NCBI GenBank assembly: GCA_016717285.1
Contig: JADKFU010000005.1
Coordinates: forward strand, 2,154,501-2,218,500
Direction: 5' to 3'
Source of the DNA: Chitinophagaceae bacterium
Lineage (GTDB): Bacteria; Bacteroidota; Bacteroidia; Chitinophagales; UBA10324
DNA: 64,000 nucleotides
In this document: positions 9,316 to 18,894 of the stretch, in pieces
How positions within the stretch are numbered: the stretch's first letter is position 1
Layout: every line of letters starts with the position of its first letter
Made by a program: the position numbers and the translations under genes
The notes under the pieces: generated by a model
Databases searched by the model: none
Told to the model about the DNA's origin: nothing
The model's input: the letters and a program-made list of their open reading frames with translations, nothing else

Positions 9316-9347
9316 AAAGACCCCTGACAAATGCGTCAAGGGTCTTT
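9316..9347. terminator. Bidirectional terminator hairpin between convergent genes
   Basis: AAAGACCCCTGAC pairs with GTCA-AGGGTCTTT around the loop AAATGC, with one bulged C. It lies between the convergent oxidoreductase (ends 9200) and metallopeptidase (ends 9379). On the minus strand it is followed by TTTTCTTT, so it fits best as the peptidase terminator but could serve both. Confidence 0.75.
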
Positions 9348-9378
9348 GAAATTTGGTATAGAATATTTTCTAACTAAA

Positions 9379-12306
9379 CTACTGCACCACTATTTTTTTA
9401 CTTCCTGTAAATTTATCCGAATTAATATGCAACGTATAAATTCCTGCCGGAAACTGATCAACAGGAACTGACAGTTGATTTACAGAACCATTGATAGTAT
9501 GCTGATAAACGGAACGGCCAAGTGTATTCAGCATTTCTACTTTGGTAACACCTGATGTTACAGCATTCCATTTTAACATCACCACATCAGACACGGGATT
9601 CGGTGCAACAGTGATCGCAATATTTTCTAATTCATGTATACCGATGGTAGGTTCACCCAATTCCCAGAGGATTACATCATCAACTGCTGCTTCTACAAGA
9701 CTGCCTCCTTCAAGATCCGCTCCGGCAATAATACTATCGGATGCTACAAAACGCAATTGCACTTTATCTGTCAGCTCCACATAATCCTTGATGCGGAATG
9801 CATTGCCTCTCCATTGATGGTCTGCAGTATAAGTTAATTCAACAGGCACCCAAACGCCGTTGCCATTGGTGATATGAACTTTCCACAAATCATTTCCTGG
9901 ATTCGCACCCTGATCATTTGAATACCAGCGATAATAAGAAATAGCCGGATTCTGATAGGAAGTCACGTCATACTTCGGCCCGTACAATGTATTCTTTCCT
10001 GCATCACAATCATTCGTACCTGCACCTGATCCGGCACTTGCATTACCTGTGAATGCACAGAAATTAAACGTATTGTCATCCGTATGGTCTTTATCCGTTT
10101 GCACCATAGAATTAGGATCACCTGGTACCAGGAAAGATCCCACCGGTTCATCAAAAGTCCAGGCACCGGTAGCGGCATCATCTGAAGGATCTAAAGCGAT
10201 CCAGTCACCAAAATATATTTCGAAATCTTCTTTAATCAACTGATCATACCCAATCAGCAACTTATATGGCAGGTTTGGATCGGCTTGTAAAATTTTTGAC
10301 GGTTGTGTTAACGCGACACTTCCATATATATCCGTTACCGTGAAATAATAATCCAGAATGGATCCTTGCGGCTGCGCAGGCACTAAGCCCTCATAATTTG
10401 AACCTGAGAGCAACGTCATTGGAACGGTTTGATAATCTGTTGCGGTGTTCAATTTATAATGTAAAAATGCATCGCCTAAGTAAATCGGGAAATCAGTGTT
10501 GATGGTGGCCTTAATAGTGATAGGCGTGGCTGAAAACGTTACCAACGGTTCAGCATGAATGAGATTCAGATCTCCAATCAACGATATGCCATGCAAAGCA
10601 AACGCACTCAGAATAGCGAGATCATGAGGCGTTCCGTTGTTCAGGTTTCCATCATTATCATCGGCGGCTAAAGCATCGAGCAGCACATCTCTGTACACAG
10701 TGCCTTCCTGTCCCTGAGGTCCGTCGGCAAGTCCGAAAAGGGTTTCAGCAAACAGGTTGAACATCGTGTCTTTGTTACCAATATTTAAACGTGTATCGTA
10801 CCAGCAACCGGCAATTATTTCACCGTCAGCATGCACTTCACCTTGAATATCCTGGGGGTATACTTTTTTATTGATGTCGTAACGACGAACATATCCCTCA
10901 GGATTTGTATCGGAGAAGCCAAGACCCAAAATCGGATTATCTGTAATTCCTATTCCCCACACATCAGAGTAACCTTCATTCATGGCACCATTGTCAAGGC
11001 CATTACTATAAAAATCATAAAAACGCATGTCGATGCCGTGTCCATATTCATGATAGACCACATCCCCAGCCAAAGCAAGATCATAACAACCACCACCCTG
11101 CTGATAAAAATTGATGGATGAACCGTCATAAAAAGCGTTGCAACTGCCATCAGTGCGTTCGACCCGTGTGATCAGTGATTCATCCATTTCCTCATATTCC
11201 GGTAAATGGAATTTCAGGAAATTATGCACGACATTCACATGGTAATAGGCACTGCGTTTTTCAATGGTTGCATGTGTGTCAAAAGAAACAAGGTTGAGAC
11301 CGGCTATGAGATTATTCGTGAAACTGGTTGTTGCTACACTTGTATTTCCAGACACTACTGTTGACCATTTTCCCACGAGGTTGATAGTTGAATTTACCGG
11401 TAGTGCAATAGTGCCCAATAACAAAGTGCCGGTTGAATCAGTATAATAATCCGTTCCGGCAATAGTCACTTTCAGATCAGGCAGGCCGCGGATTACGTTG
11501 GGCTCCCATGGATTAGGATCAGCCACTGTGGCATTTACAATCAATTCATCATCAAAATTGCAGATCTGATTACTGCGGTAAAGCACTTCTCCGTTGTTGG
11601 CATCTACCTGCGTGTAATAGCGTGCAGGATAACCTTCAAAATTTTTACAGGAAACTGTTACTTCATACACCAAACGGTAAGCATATAAATCTCCCACAGG
11701 AATTGGCAACACTTTAACATCAGGATTTACTGCGATGCCGGTGATTTCATATCCCATTCCATCAATAGCGTAAGAGGAGATGATATCAGCAGAAAGTGAA
11801 GGACTTATATTTAACTGAATATCGTTAAACACATCGGCACCAAACAATACAACACGATCATCTTTTGTAGAGCGAACTGTTACCCGGCTGTTCAGCACTT
11901 CAATGCCCTGGTAAGTCTGATAGTAATCGACATAATTATATTTAGGTGAGGCATGCGAACTGCGAAGCTTCAACTGATCTGTGTTTATGTTGAATGAAGC
12001 CATTTCCGTCTTAATAAACTGAAATGCTTTTGAAGCAGCATCTCCGCTTCCTGAAAGTGTGATGCCCGACCCATAAGCACGGTGCGGCATGCTTGTTCTT
12101 TCATCAAATATCACCTTCCAGCCCTGGTGCTTGCTGCTGAACTGCAACCATTGCTTGCTTTGATGCAATTGTTGCTGTCGCTGGTAATTCAGTTGTTCTT
12201 TATTGTTTTGAATGTAGCTGCGGTTGTAAGGATCGCCTTTTGTTGTGGCCCGGGCTGTTATCGATAAACCGGCAAGCAGGAGGAAGAGGGTAAAGAGTTT
12301 GGTCAT
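9379..12306 (-). CDS. Secreted M36 (fungalysin)-like zinc metallopeptidase with T9SS sorting domain
   Basis: Protein of 975 residues. A signal peptide (MTKLFTLFLLLAGLSITARA) is followed by an FTP/PepSY-like propeptide region (about 60-250). The catalytic zinc site VVYHEYGHGIDM (HExxH, about residue 417) has the downstream glutamate motif NEGYSDVWG typical of gluzincins of the M36/M4 group. After the catalytic domain comes an Ig-like segment, then a jelly-roll-like stretch (FGDWIALDPSDDAATGAWTF). The C-terminal sorting domain (ITVAPNPVSDVVMLKWN ... GIYTLHINSDKFTGSKKIVVQ) targets it to the type IX system. It should act outside the cell in protein breakdown. Single gene, no operon partner. Confidence 0.9.
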   Translation of the reverse strand: MTKLFTLFLLLAGLSITARATTKGDPYNRSYIQNNKEQLNYQRQQQLHQSKQWLQFSSKHQGWKVIFDERTSMPHRAYGSGITLSGSGDAASKAFQFIKTEMASFNINTDQLKLRSSHASPKYNYVDYYQTYQGIEVLNSRVTVRSTKDDRVVLFGADVFNDIQLNISPSLSADIISSYAIDGMGYEITGIAVNPDVKVLPIPVGDLYAYRLVYEVTVSCKNFEGYPARYYTQVDANNGEVLYRSNQICNFDDELIVNATVADPNPWEPNVIRGLPDLKVTIAGTDYYTDSTGTLLLGTIALPVNSTINLVGKWSTVVSGNTSVATTSFTNNLIAGLNLVSFDTHATIEKRSAYYHVNVVHNFLKFHLPEYEEMDESLITRVERTDGSCNAFYDGSSINFYQQGGGCYDLALAGDVVYHEYGHGIDMRFYDFYSNGLDNGAMNEGYSDVWGIGITDNPILGLGFSDTNPEGYVRRYDINKKVYPQDIQGEVHADGEIIAGCWYDTRLNIGNKDTMFNLFAETLFGLADGPQGQEGTVYRDVLLDALAADDNDGNLNNGTPHDLAILSAFALHGISLIGDLNLIHAEPLVTFSATPITIKATINTDFPIYLGDAFLHYKLNTATDYQTVPMTLLSGSNYEGLVPAQPQGSILDYYFTVTDIYGSVALTQPSKILQADPNLPYKLLIGYDQLIKEDFEIYFGDWIALDPSDDAATGAWTFDEPVGSFLVPGDPNSMVQTDKDHTDDNTFNFCAFTGNASAGSGAGTNDCDAGKNTLYGPKYDVTSYQNPAISYYRWYSNDQGANPGNDLWKVHITNGNGVWVPVELTYTADHQWRGNAFRIKDYVELTDKVQLRFVASDSIIAGADLEGGSLVEAAVDDVILWELGEPTIGIHELENIAITVAPNPVSDVVMLKWNAVTSGVTKVEMLNTLGRSVYQHTINGSVNQLSVPVDQFPAGIYTLHINSDKFTGSKKIVVQ

Positions 12307-12614
12307 GGGAATTAGGAATTAATAATTAAGAATTAAGAATTAGGAATTACGGAGCACTGACTAACGACTATGGACTATGGACTATCGACTATAAACTCAA
12401 TGAACGGGCGGAAAAGTACATTTTTTTTCGGATCATGTTCATCGTAGCTGTTCACTTTACGCACAGTCAAAAGATGAGCTCGTATTCAGGCAGGATGTGC
12501 CGCTGAAATTAATGTGCCGATGTGCCAATGACCAAATGCACCAATGACCAATGACTAACAACTCACTATTCACTATTCACTACTCACTACTCACTACTTG
12601 CTACTTGCTACTTG
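12307..12614. repeat. Simple tandem repeats (heptamer and 8-9-mer) between metallopeptidase and K+ channel genes
   Basis: No gene. From 12309 a TTAAGAA/TTAGGAA-type heptamer is repeated. Near 12360-12395 GACTATGG/GACTATCG units follow one another. At 12557-12620 the heptamers TCACTAT, TCACTAC and TTGCTAC run in tandem and reach into the last codons and stop codon of the potassium channel gene. The arrays are imperfect. Confidence 0.75.
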
Positions 12615-13610
12615 CTACTCATCACTCACCGCCTGCTGACCCAGCGACACACTCCTTTCCTGCGGCAATTCCACCATTTCAAAATCACTGATGCGATCGA
12701 GATAATGGATGGTTGGACCATCCTGTTGCGATTCGAAATTGATGATGAATTTAGCGCCCCAGATAAGGTCCGATGCCCGATATGAAATTCTGTAATGAAC
12801 ATTTTGCGAAAACGTTTCATCGTATGCTTTGAAAAAAACCATCAGTTCCACATCTTCATCCTCCATCATTTCTTTGGTATGTCCGAAAAGCAAACTATCC
12901 TGTGTAACGGGATGTACGACAGTCCATGACAAGGGGAACATTCCCACTTTACTGCGTTCGAGATCAAGCGGATAAAACCTTCGTACATCCTTCCCTTTTT
13001 CAACGATAATTTTTGATAACGTCACCTGCACTTCCACTTCCGCCAGTTGTGTTTTTCTTCCGTTAGCGATCCTGAACATCAATCCCATTCCCTCCTTATA
13101 AGGCGACATCAGCATATTTTTGCTGTGCACAAGCTTGGCATTGGGTTTTGAAAAACGGCCATACAATAATCCTGTCGCCAGTGCGAAGGTGAGAATGCCC
13201 ATCATGGATTCAAACGTTGCCACAAAACTGATGAAGGTACCGACCGGTGCGATGCGACCATATCCAACAGTGGTTAGTGATTGCGCACTGAAAAAGAAGG
13301 CATGTAAAAACTCGTCCAGTTTGGTATGTCCTTCATAGGCGGTGAGATGTTGAACCCCAATCAGAAAATAAACGAAGGCAAAAATTGAATTTGCAGTAAT
13401 GAATGCAATAAAAACAATGATGTTAAATTTCATCAAAGGCATGGTAATCAGTTCCAGGTAAATATCACTCGGACGAAACCAATTTAATCCCCGGTATTCG
13501 ATATTGAAAGAGCCATCATTTTTAATTGCACGCTGATTCCTTGCCTGTACTTTCGTACTGAGACCCGTATCGTTATCCTCTTTAGCAGAAGGTTTGAGTC
13601 TGTGTGCCAT
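12615..13610 (-). CDS. Inward-rectifier (KirBac-type) potassium channel
   Basis: Channel subunit of 331 residues. Two membrane helices (about 55-85 and 125-155) flank a pore loop with the selectivity filter SLTTVGYGRIAPVG. The C-terminal half is the Kir cytoplasmic immunoglobulin-like domain (MLMSPYKEGMGLMFRIANGR ... LTWTVVHP-like SLSWTVVHPVTQDSLL). The fold and filter fit KirBac channels. Its last residues VSDE and stop codon are encoded within a heptamer repeat. The Kup transporter gene lies 167 bp upstream on the same strand, so uptake and passive flux of K+ may be expressed together. Confidence 0.93.
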   Translation of the reverse strand: MAHRLKPSAKEDNDTGLSTKVQARNQRAIKNDGSFNIEYRGLNWFRPSDIYLELITMPLMKFNIIVFIAFITANSIFAFVYFLIGVQHLTAYEGHTKLDEFLHAFFFSAQSLTTVGYGRIAPVGTFISFVATFESMMGILTFALATGLLYGRFSKPNAKLVHSKNMLMSPYKEGMGLMFRIANGRKTQLAEVEVQVTLSKIIVEKGKDVRRFYPLDLERSKVGMFPLSWTVVHPVTQDSLLFGHTKEMMEDEDVELMVFFKAYDETFSQNVHYRISYRASDLIWGAKFIINFESQQDGPTIHYLDRISDFEMVELPQERSVSLGQQAVSDE

Positions 13611-13777
13611 TATTGCAAGTGTTGTAGATGGAACCGAAGGTAAATAACTCTTATCAGAAAAGAATGAGGCAGATTGCTGATAGTGTACAACATTTGTAAG
13701 GCAAGAACGAGTTTTGAATTTTTGTTACATCGCCCTCCTCGCCTTCTCCTATTCCAAACCCCGCCTCTATCTGAATG

Positions 13778-15721
13778 CTAACCATCCGAAGGCACTTCCT
13801 TCAAATTAATATGAGAAGGCGGTGCCAGGATTAACGGGAATTTTTCGATCGTCACATTGCTGGTATCTAATCCGAAGGCAGCTTCTTCCGTCATGGAAAT
13901 ATGTTTCAGATAGAAATAAAAATCCATGATGATCTTCTCTGTAAATGACAATTCATTTTCATTAGAAAGATATTTTTCCATCACCACAAACCGGAAATCT
14001 CCTGCAATATTTTTACGTCGAAGCGATTCATACTGACTGACAATATCAACTCTCTTCTCATTCACTAAATTCTCCACTACTTTCTTGAAAAAAAGATTCA
14101 GTCGCGGAGCCACGCGAAAGCCCAATTTGTATTCAATGCGGATTACTTTATTCGGAACAAGAATATCAACAGAATAATCCATTGCATAAGGTTCATCCAC
14201 CACATCCACATGTATCAGCCAATAAACATCAGCGCGTTTAGGCTGCTTGTTAAAAATGGAATAAACCACCTTGTCTTCAACCTGCGTTTTATAATCTGCA
14301 CTGGTGAGATAGATCAGGTGTGAAGCATATTTAGGAATACTTTGGTCTTCACTCAGTTCTTTCAGTGAAGGGAGGTATTCACTGACAGGAATAAATTCAA
14401 GGTACCTGTTCTTGATTTTTCTCGCTTTGAACCACGTGAACATGATGGAGAACAACATGAATGCAATAAACAAAGTGACATAACCGCCATGAGGAAATTT
14501 GCTGAGATTGGCGATGAAGAAACTGATTTCAACAGAAAAGAAAGTTCCGCCAATGAGTGCGGTTGTTATCCATGAACCATGCTTCACATACCAATAGGTG
14601 CTGAATAAAATAGTGGTCATCATCATCGTAATCGTAATGGCCAATCCATATGCGGCTTCCATATTCTTGGATTCTCTGAAATAAAAAACAATCATCACAC
14701 AACCCATAAACAAAAACCAGTTCACACTTGGAATATAAACCTGTCCGCGCTGCACTGTTGGAAATATCGTTCGCACTTTAGGCCAAATATTCAGCCGCAT
14801 CGCTTCACTGATCAATGTATAAGAACCGGAGATGAGCGCCTGGCTTGCAATTACAGATGCAGCCGTCGCGATTATAATTCCAAAAATCACAAACCACGGC
14901 GGCATGATTCCATAAAACGGATTTCCTTCCAAAACCAAACCCTGGTGGCGCATGAGCCATGCACCCTGTCCGAAATAATTCAACAACAGACAACTTTTCA
15001 CGAATACCCAACTCACACGTATGTTTTTTCTTCCGCAATGGCCGAGATCAGAATAAAGCGCTTCGGCTCCGGTTGTACAAAGGAAAACGGCTCCCAATAG
15101 CCAGAATCCATTTGGGTGTTGTGTAAGCAAGTCAAAAGCATACACAGGATTCACAGCTTGCAGAATTGAAGGATGCTCCAGTATCTTATGAAGACCAAGT
15201 ACGCCCAGCATCGAAAACCAGATGAACATAATGGGTCCGAATGAGCTGCCTACCAAACGTGTTCCCGCCCGTTGAAAAAGAAACAGGAAGGTGATGATGG
15301 CGATAATAATCGGAATGGTGTTGATGTCTCTGTTATAGATCCGAAGTCCTTCCACTGCAGCAGAAACAGTAATGGCAGGCGTAATAATTCCATCCGCAAG
15401 TAGCGTACAACCACCTATGATGGCTGGATAGATCAACCATTTAGCGCGTTTCCGAACCAAGGCATACAATGAAAAAATTCCACCTTCCCCCTTGTTATCC
15501 GCCTGAATAGTGAGTACGATATATTTCAGTGTAGTCTGAATCGTAAGTGTCCAGAACACGCAGGAAACGCCGCCCAGCACCAGGAATTTGTCAATGGAAT
15601 CATGACCCATAATGGCTGTCATTACATACAACGGGGAAGTTCCTATATCACCGTAAATAATTCCTAAAGTGATTAATAAGCCTGCTACTGAGAGCTTATT
15701 GTGAGCGTGCTTCGGGTCCAA
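13778..15721 (-). CDS. kup: KUP/HAK/KT family potassium uptake protein
   Basis: Inner membrane K+:H+ symporter of 647 residues with about 12 transmembrane segments in the first 430 residues and a cytoplasmic C-terminal domain. Signature sequences are LGIIYGDIGTSPLYVM at the N-terminus, GEGGIFSLYALVRK, and GTRLVGSSFGPIMFIWF. The start is a TTG at 15721; an in-frame stop lies just upstream and the next ATG (residue 33) falls inside the first membrane segment, so TTG is the only sensible start. It lies directly upstream of the Kir channel gene. Confidence 0.93.
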   Translation of the reverse strand: MDPKHAHNKLSVAGLLITLGIIYGDIGTSPLYVMTAIMGHDSIDKFLVLGGVSCVFWTLTIQTTLKYIVLTIQADNKGEGGIFSLYALVRKRAKWLIYPAIIGGCTLLADGIITPAITVSAAVEGLRIYNRDINTIPIIIAIITFLFLFQRAGTRLVGSSFGPIMFIWFSMLGVLGLHKILEHPSILQAVNPVYAFDLLTQHPNGFWLLGAVFLCTTGAEALYSDLGHCGRKNIRVSWVFVKSCLLLNYFGQGAWLMRHQGLVLEGNPFYGIMPPWFVIFGIIIATAASVIASQALISGSYTLISEAMRLNIWPKVRTIFPTVQRGQVYIPSVNWFLFMGCVMIVFYFRESKNMEAAYGLAITITMMMTTILFSTYWYVKHGSWITTALIGGTFFSVEISFFIANLSKFPHGGYVTLFIAFMLFSIMFTWFKARKIKNRYLEFIPVSEYLPSLKELSEDQSIPKYASHLIYLTSADYKTQVEDKVVYSIFNKQPKRADVYWLIHVDVVDEPYAMDYSVDILVPNKVIRIEYKLGFRVAPRLNLFFKKVVENLVNEKRVDIVSQYESLRRKNIAGDFRFVVMEKYLSNENELSFTEKIIMDFYFYLKHISMTEEAAFGLDTSNVTIEKFPLILAPPSHINLKEVPSDG

Positions 15722-15927
15722 TCAAGAGGGTATAAAGAGGGCAAATGTAGCTTTAAAAGTCATTAGTTGATAGTCCTTAATCGATAGTTGGGCATTTTTG
15801 AGGGTTTGAGGGTTTGAAATGTATAGGTTGTTTATATGGTTTAGGTTGTTTGTCACCTTCTTCGTAGGGAGAATACTTATCTTGTTTCGTCAATAATTCT
15901 CAATTCTCAATTCTCAATTCTCAATTC
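15722..15927. repeat. Intergenic simple repeats including an AATTCTC heptamer array
   Basis: Positions 15897 to about 15945 consist of eight or so tandem AATTCTC heptamers that continue into the end of the next minus-strand gene. Upstream there are shorter repeats such as GAGGGTTTGAGGGTTTGA and two TAGGTTGTTT-like units. No coding sequence. Confidence 0.8.
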
Positions 15928-16422
15928 TCAATTCTCAATTCTCAATTCCCGATTTATCCGTCCAAACATCCAACTCTGCTCAAACGCCACTTCCCACTTA
16001 TCATCGAGATCTTTTTTAGAAGTAACCGCATTGTTGAACACGATAGTTTCCGGTTGGATGGTGCCTTCATCAAAGAGCTGTTGAAGGTTTTGCATGGAAG
16101 CAACGTGAATTTCATCGGCTTTTTTCCACGCAATGAGTAAGCGGTTAAAGAGTTGCACGCTGTATTCCTTTTCTATTGCCTGGATAAAATGCACAGATTT
16201 ATCAATGGAACAACCGCTCGCTCCTGCTTCCGTTTCATCCACCATCAATACAATAAACCGGTTGTAACGAACCTCCCCTGCTGCTTTCAGATTGTTGCCA
16301 TGGGCAGACCATTCTTTGCAAAAATGTTTTATCGCGATGCTGATATCACTCGCTTCCACATCGGTAAAAGCACGGTTGCCCAGGTAAATCCAGACTCTTG
16401 ATTGTTCATGAAAATTTTGCAT
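15928..16422 (-). CDS. Conserved Bacteroidota protein (often labelled ABC transporter ATPase)
   Basis: Cytoplasmic protein of 164 residues beginning MQNFHEQSRVWIYLGNRAFT. The family is widespread in Bacteroidota and is often named ABC transporter ATPase in databases, but I see no Walker A or signature motif, so that name should not be trusted. Conserved-looking elements are VWIYLGNRAF, FCKEWSAHG and RFIVLMVDETEAGASGCSID. An alternative start lies 33 bp upstream at 16455; the one at 16422 matches how homologues begin. The last codons (RELRIEN) and the TGA stop are made of the AATTCTC heptamer array, so the C-terminus may have been extended by the repeat. Confidence 0.75.
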   Translation of the reverse strand: MQNFHEQSRVWIYLGNRAFTDVEASDISIAIKHFCKEWSAHGNNLKAAGEVRYNRFIVLMVDETEAGASGCSIDKSVHFIQAIEKEYSVQLFNRLLIAWKKADEIHVASMQNLQQLFDEGTIQPETIVFNNAVTSKKDLDDKWEVAFEQSWMFGRINRELRIEN

Positions 16423-16653
16423 CGGGGGGAATTTTTTAATGCTATTAGCCGACAAAGATACAACGGCAGCAATTCAGAATGACAGGCAAAATCTTCTGCC
16501 GGTATGTAGCCTGGGAAGTAAGGTTACTGCAAATGAATTGTCAAAAAATCATGGGTTGATTATTAAGTAAAAATATTCCCGTCCCATATTAAGGGGACAA
16601 AGCGGATCAACGATTTCTTATTTGCGTATCTTTCTCAAAATAATACGTAGAAG

Positions 16654-18894
16654 ATGTTTCAGGTAATTTCAGATGCTGTTTTGAAACTCCGGCTTTTTAT
16701 AATTGTTTTTTTTAACCCATTGAAAAAATGCTGTTTAATAATCGGGATGCTATGCGGACTCGATAGTTGTCCCGTTTTTGCCCAGCAATGGAATTTGGTG
16801 GGTCAGCCTTTCAGCGATACAGGCGTCAGTGGATTATTTTTCATCAATACCGACACGGGTTATGCTGTAAGCTCCTCCGGAAAAATCGCAATAACAACAG
16901 ATGGTGGTGTTAGCTGGAATATTCAACAGAGTTTAACTGAAGTAACGCTCTACGATATTTTCTTTCTTAACGATCAGGACGGATATGTGTGCGGCAACAA
17001 TGGAAAATTGTTATCTACTCATGATGGGGGAAACACCTGGGATGATATCAGTTTGAATTTTAATGGAGATCTCTACTGCATTTACTTCCTCGATGAGAAC
17101 AAGGGATTCATTGGCGCATCCAGTGGCATAATTTACCGGACCATTAACGGAGGTGTTACATGGGATACTATTTCTACCAACACATCCGACATCCATAGGA
17201 TCAGCTTCATTGGCGATCAGGTTAGTTTTGCTGTTACTGCTTCTGGAAATTACACTTCAGGTTACGTCATTAAAACAACAGACGGCTGGAATACCTGGTC
17301 AGTTGTGTATTTCAATGAACCTGTGGGGCTGTTGGGACTTGCATTTCCAAACAAGGATGTAATTGTTGCTGCGGGAAGCTATCGCACCATCATCTCCTCT
17401 GTTGATGGAGGAGTGAACTGGAATACAGTCATCCAGGATCCTATCGGAACATCCGGTTCTCCGCTCTTCTTATGCGGTTATGCCGCTTCCGACCACGAAG
17501 CTTATATGGCAAATAATCTATCGGGAATTTACTCGACTCCCGACAATGCTTTAACCTGGGATTCAGTCTTTGTGGGTTGCTGTAACATCACTTCCCTTTT
17601 CTTTCCAAAACCGTATATGGGCTTCTTCGGAAATGGAGAAGGACAGATTTATAAACTATGTAAAAAACCTGCACCTGCTGCTTTTATCAATGGTCCTTCT
17701 GTCGCTTGTACCGGTTCCATGCAAATTTATTCTTCCAACACCATTGATGGAGCAGCATCTTACGTTTGGACTGTGCCACCCGGAGCTGTATTTCAAACCA
17801 TCAATGACACTACTATACAAGTCACATTCGGAACCGCATCAGGCAAGATAAGTTTCCATGCAATAAATGAATGCGGGACTGGAGCAACATCAGTGTTACT
17901 GATTGATGTAAATGTCTGCTTAACTCCGCTTACTGAAATAATTAACCCACATCCGGGAGATGCAAATTATTTCACGTATGCAGATACGATTGGTATTTAT
18001 CAGGGTGATGCCGGATGCAACTACAATAATTATTCTTTCACTGAACTACAGGATTCTGCCAGTTACAGCGACAACTTTTTACCACTTGATTCAACGTATC
18101 AATACGCTGCACAATTCCCTGAAGCAACTGTTGCCATCAAAAAGGACGATGTGTATGCCTTCTACCAATGCAACAGCAGTCATTGGGCAATTGTCGGTTA
18201 TGCGTCAGAGGATTATGTGCTGCATTATCCGCAACCACTTCCGATTTTTACTTATCCTATGAATTGTGATGAAAGCATTCTGAATACTTCAAATGTTATT
18301 TATACCAATGGTGGAATAGAAACGCGCCGCGCAGCTAAGATTGCTACGCACTACGATGGTTATGGCATATTGTTTACTCCACCTTTTTCTTTTGGAGTGA
18401 ATGTGATCCGCATGCATGAAGTGGAAACATATGTTGATTCTGCATTTCTTGGAAGCACCTTTCTTGCTGCCTATACTTCCGTATATGACAACTATTTCTT
18501 TTTCAGGGATTCCAATGATGGCAATCTCCTGCTGCTTTTTCATGATTTTAATTTTGATGATGGCACCAGCACCTTTTCGAGCCGGTATATCAGTTACAGC
18601 AATTTCCCGGTAGGAATTACAGAAGCTATTCCGGATAAAAGTAATTGGCTGGTAGCCGCTGACTATAATTCGCGGGCACTTTTCGTTTCGTCATTATCAG
18701 TAAACGCGCCCGGCACTCTTTTTCAGTTCGTTGACCTGACAGGAAGAGTGATCATGCAAAACGATGCGGAATCATTTTCAATCGGGAACGGTAAGTATCT
18801 TGTTCCTTTCCCGGAATCATCAGCGGGATTACTTGTTTTCAAAATTACAGAACAACATCATTCTTCCACTTTCAAAATATTACAATGGCGGTAA
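16654..18894 (+). CDS. Secreted Ycf48-like beta-propeller protein with PKD-like domain
   Basis: Protein of 746 residues. A long signal sequence ends near PVFAQQ (about 46). Five to six propeller repeats of the Ycf48/BNR type follow, recognisable by TTDGGVSWN, THDGGNTWD, TINGGVTWD, TTDGWNTWS and SVDGGVNWN (about 85-270). A PKD-like domain lies at about 345-430 (GPSVACTGSMQIYSSN ... YVWTVPPGA), then a unique 200-residue region. The last 60 residues (LFQFVDLTGRVIM ... STFKILQWR) resemble a shortened T9SS sorting domain without the usual PNP motif. It opens a four-gene unit and overlaps the next gene by 10 bp, so the products are probably made together. Function unknown; surface recognition or complex assembly is a guess. 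Confidence 0.75.
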   Translation: MFQVISDAVLKLRLFIIVFFNPLKKCCLIIGMLCGLDSCPVFAQQWNLVGQPFSDTGVSGLFFINTDTGYAVSSSGKIAITTDGGVSWNIQQSLTEVTLYDIFFLNDQDGYVCGNNGKLLSTHDGGNTWDDISLNFNGDLYCIYFLDENKGFIGASSGIIYRTINGGVTWDTISTNTSDIHRISFIGDQVSFAVTASGNYTSGYVIKTTDGWNTWSVVYFNEPVGLLGLAFPNKDVIVAAGSYRTIISSVDGGVNWNTVIQDPIGTSGSPLFLCGYAASDHEAYMANNLSGIYSTPDNALTWDSVFVGCCNITSLFFPKPYMGFFGNGEGQIYKLCKKPAPAAFINGPSVACTGSMQIYSSNTIDGAASYVWTVPPGAVFQTINDTTIQVTFGTASGKISFHAINECGTGATSVLLIDVNVCLTPLTEIINPHPGDANYFTYADTIGIYQGDAGCNYNNYSFTELQDSASYSDNFLPLDSTYQYAAQFPEATVAIKKDDVYAFYQCNSSHWAIVGYASEDYVLHYPQPLPIFTYPMNCDESILNTSNVIYTNGGIETRRAAKIATHYDGYGILFTPPFSFGVNVIRMHEVETYVDSAFLGSTFLAAYTSVYDNYFFFRDSNDGNLLLLFHDFNFDDGTSTFSSRYISYSNFPVGITEAIPDKSNWLVAADYNSRALFVSSLSVNAPGTLFQFVDLTGRVIMQNDAESFSIGNGKYLVPFPESSAGLLVFKITEQHHSSTFKILQWR

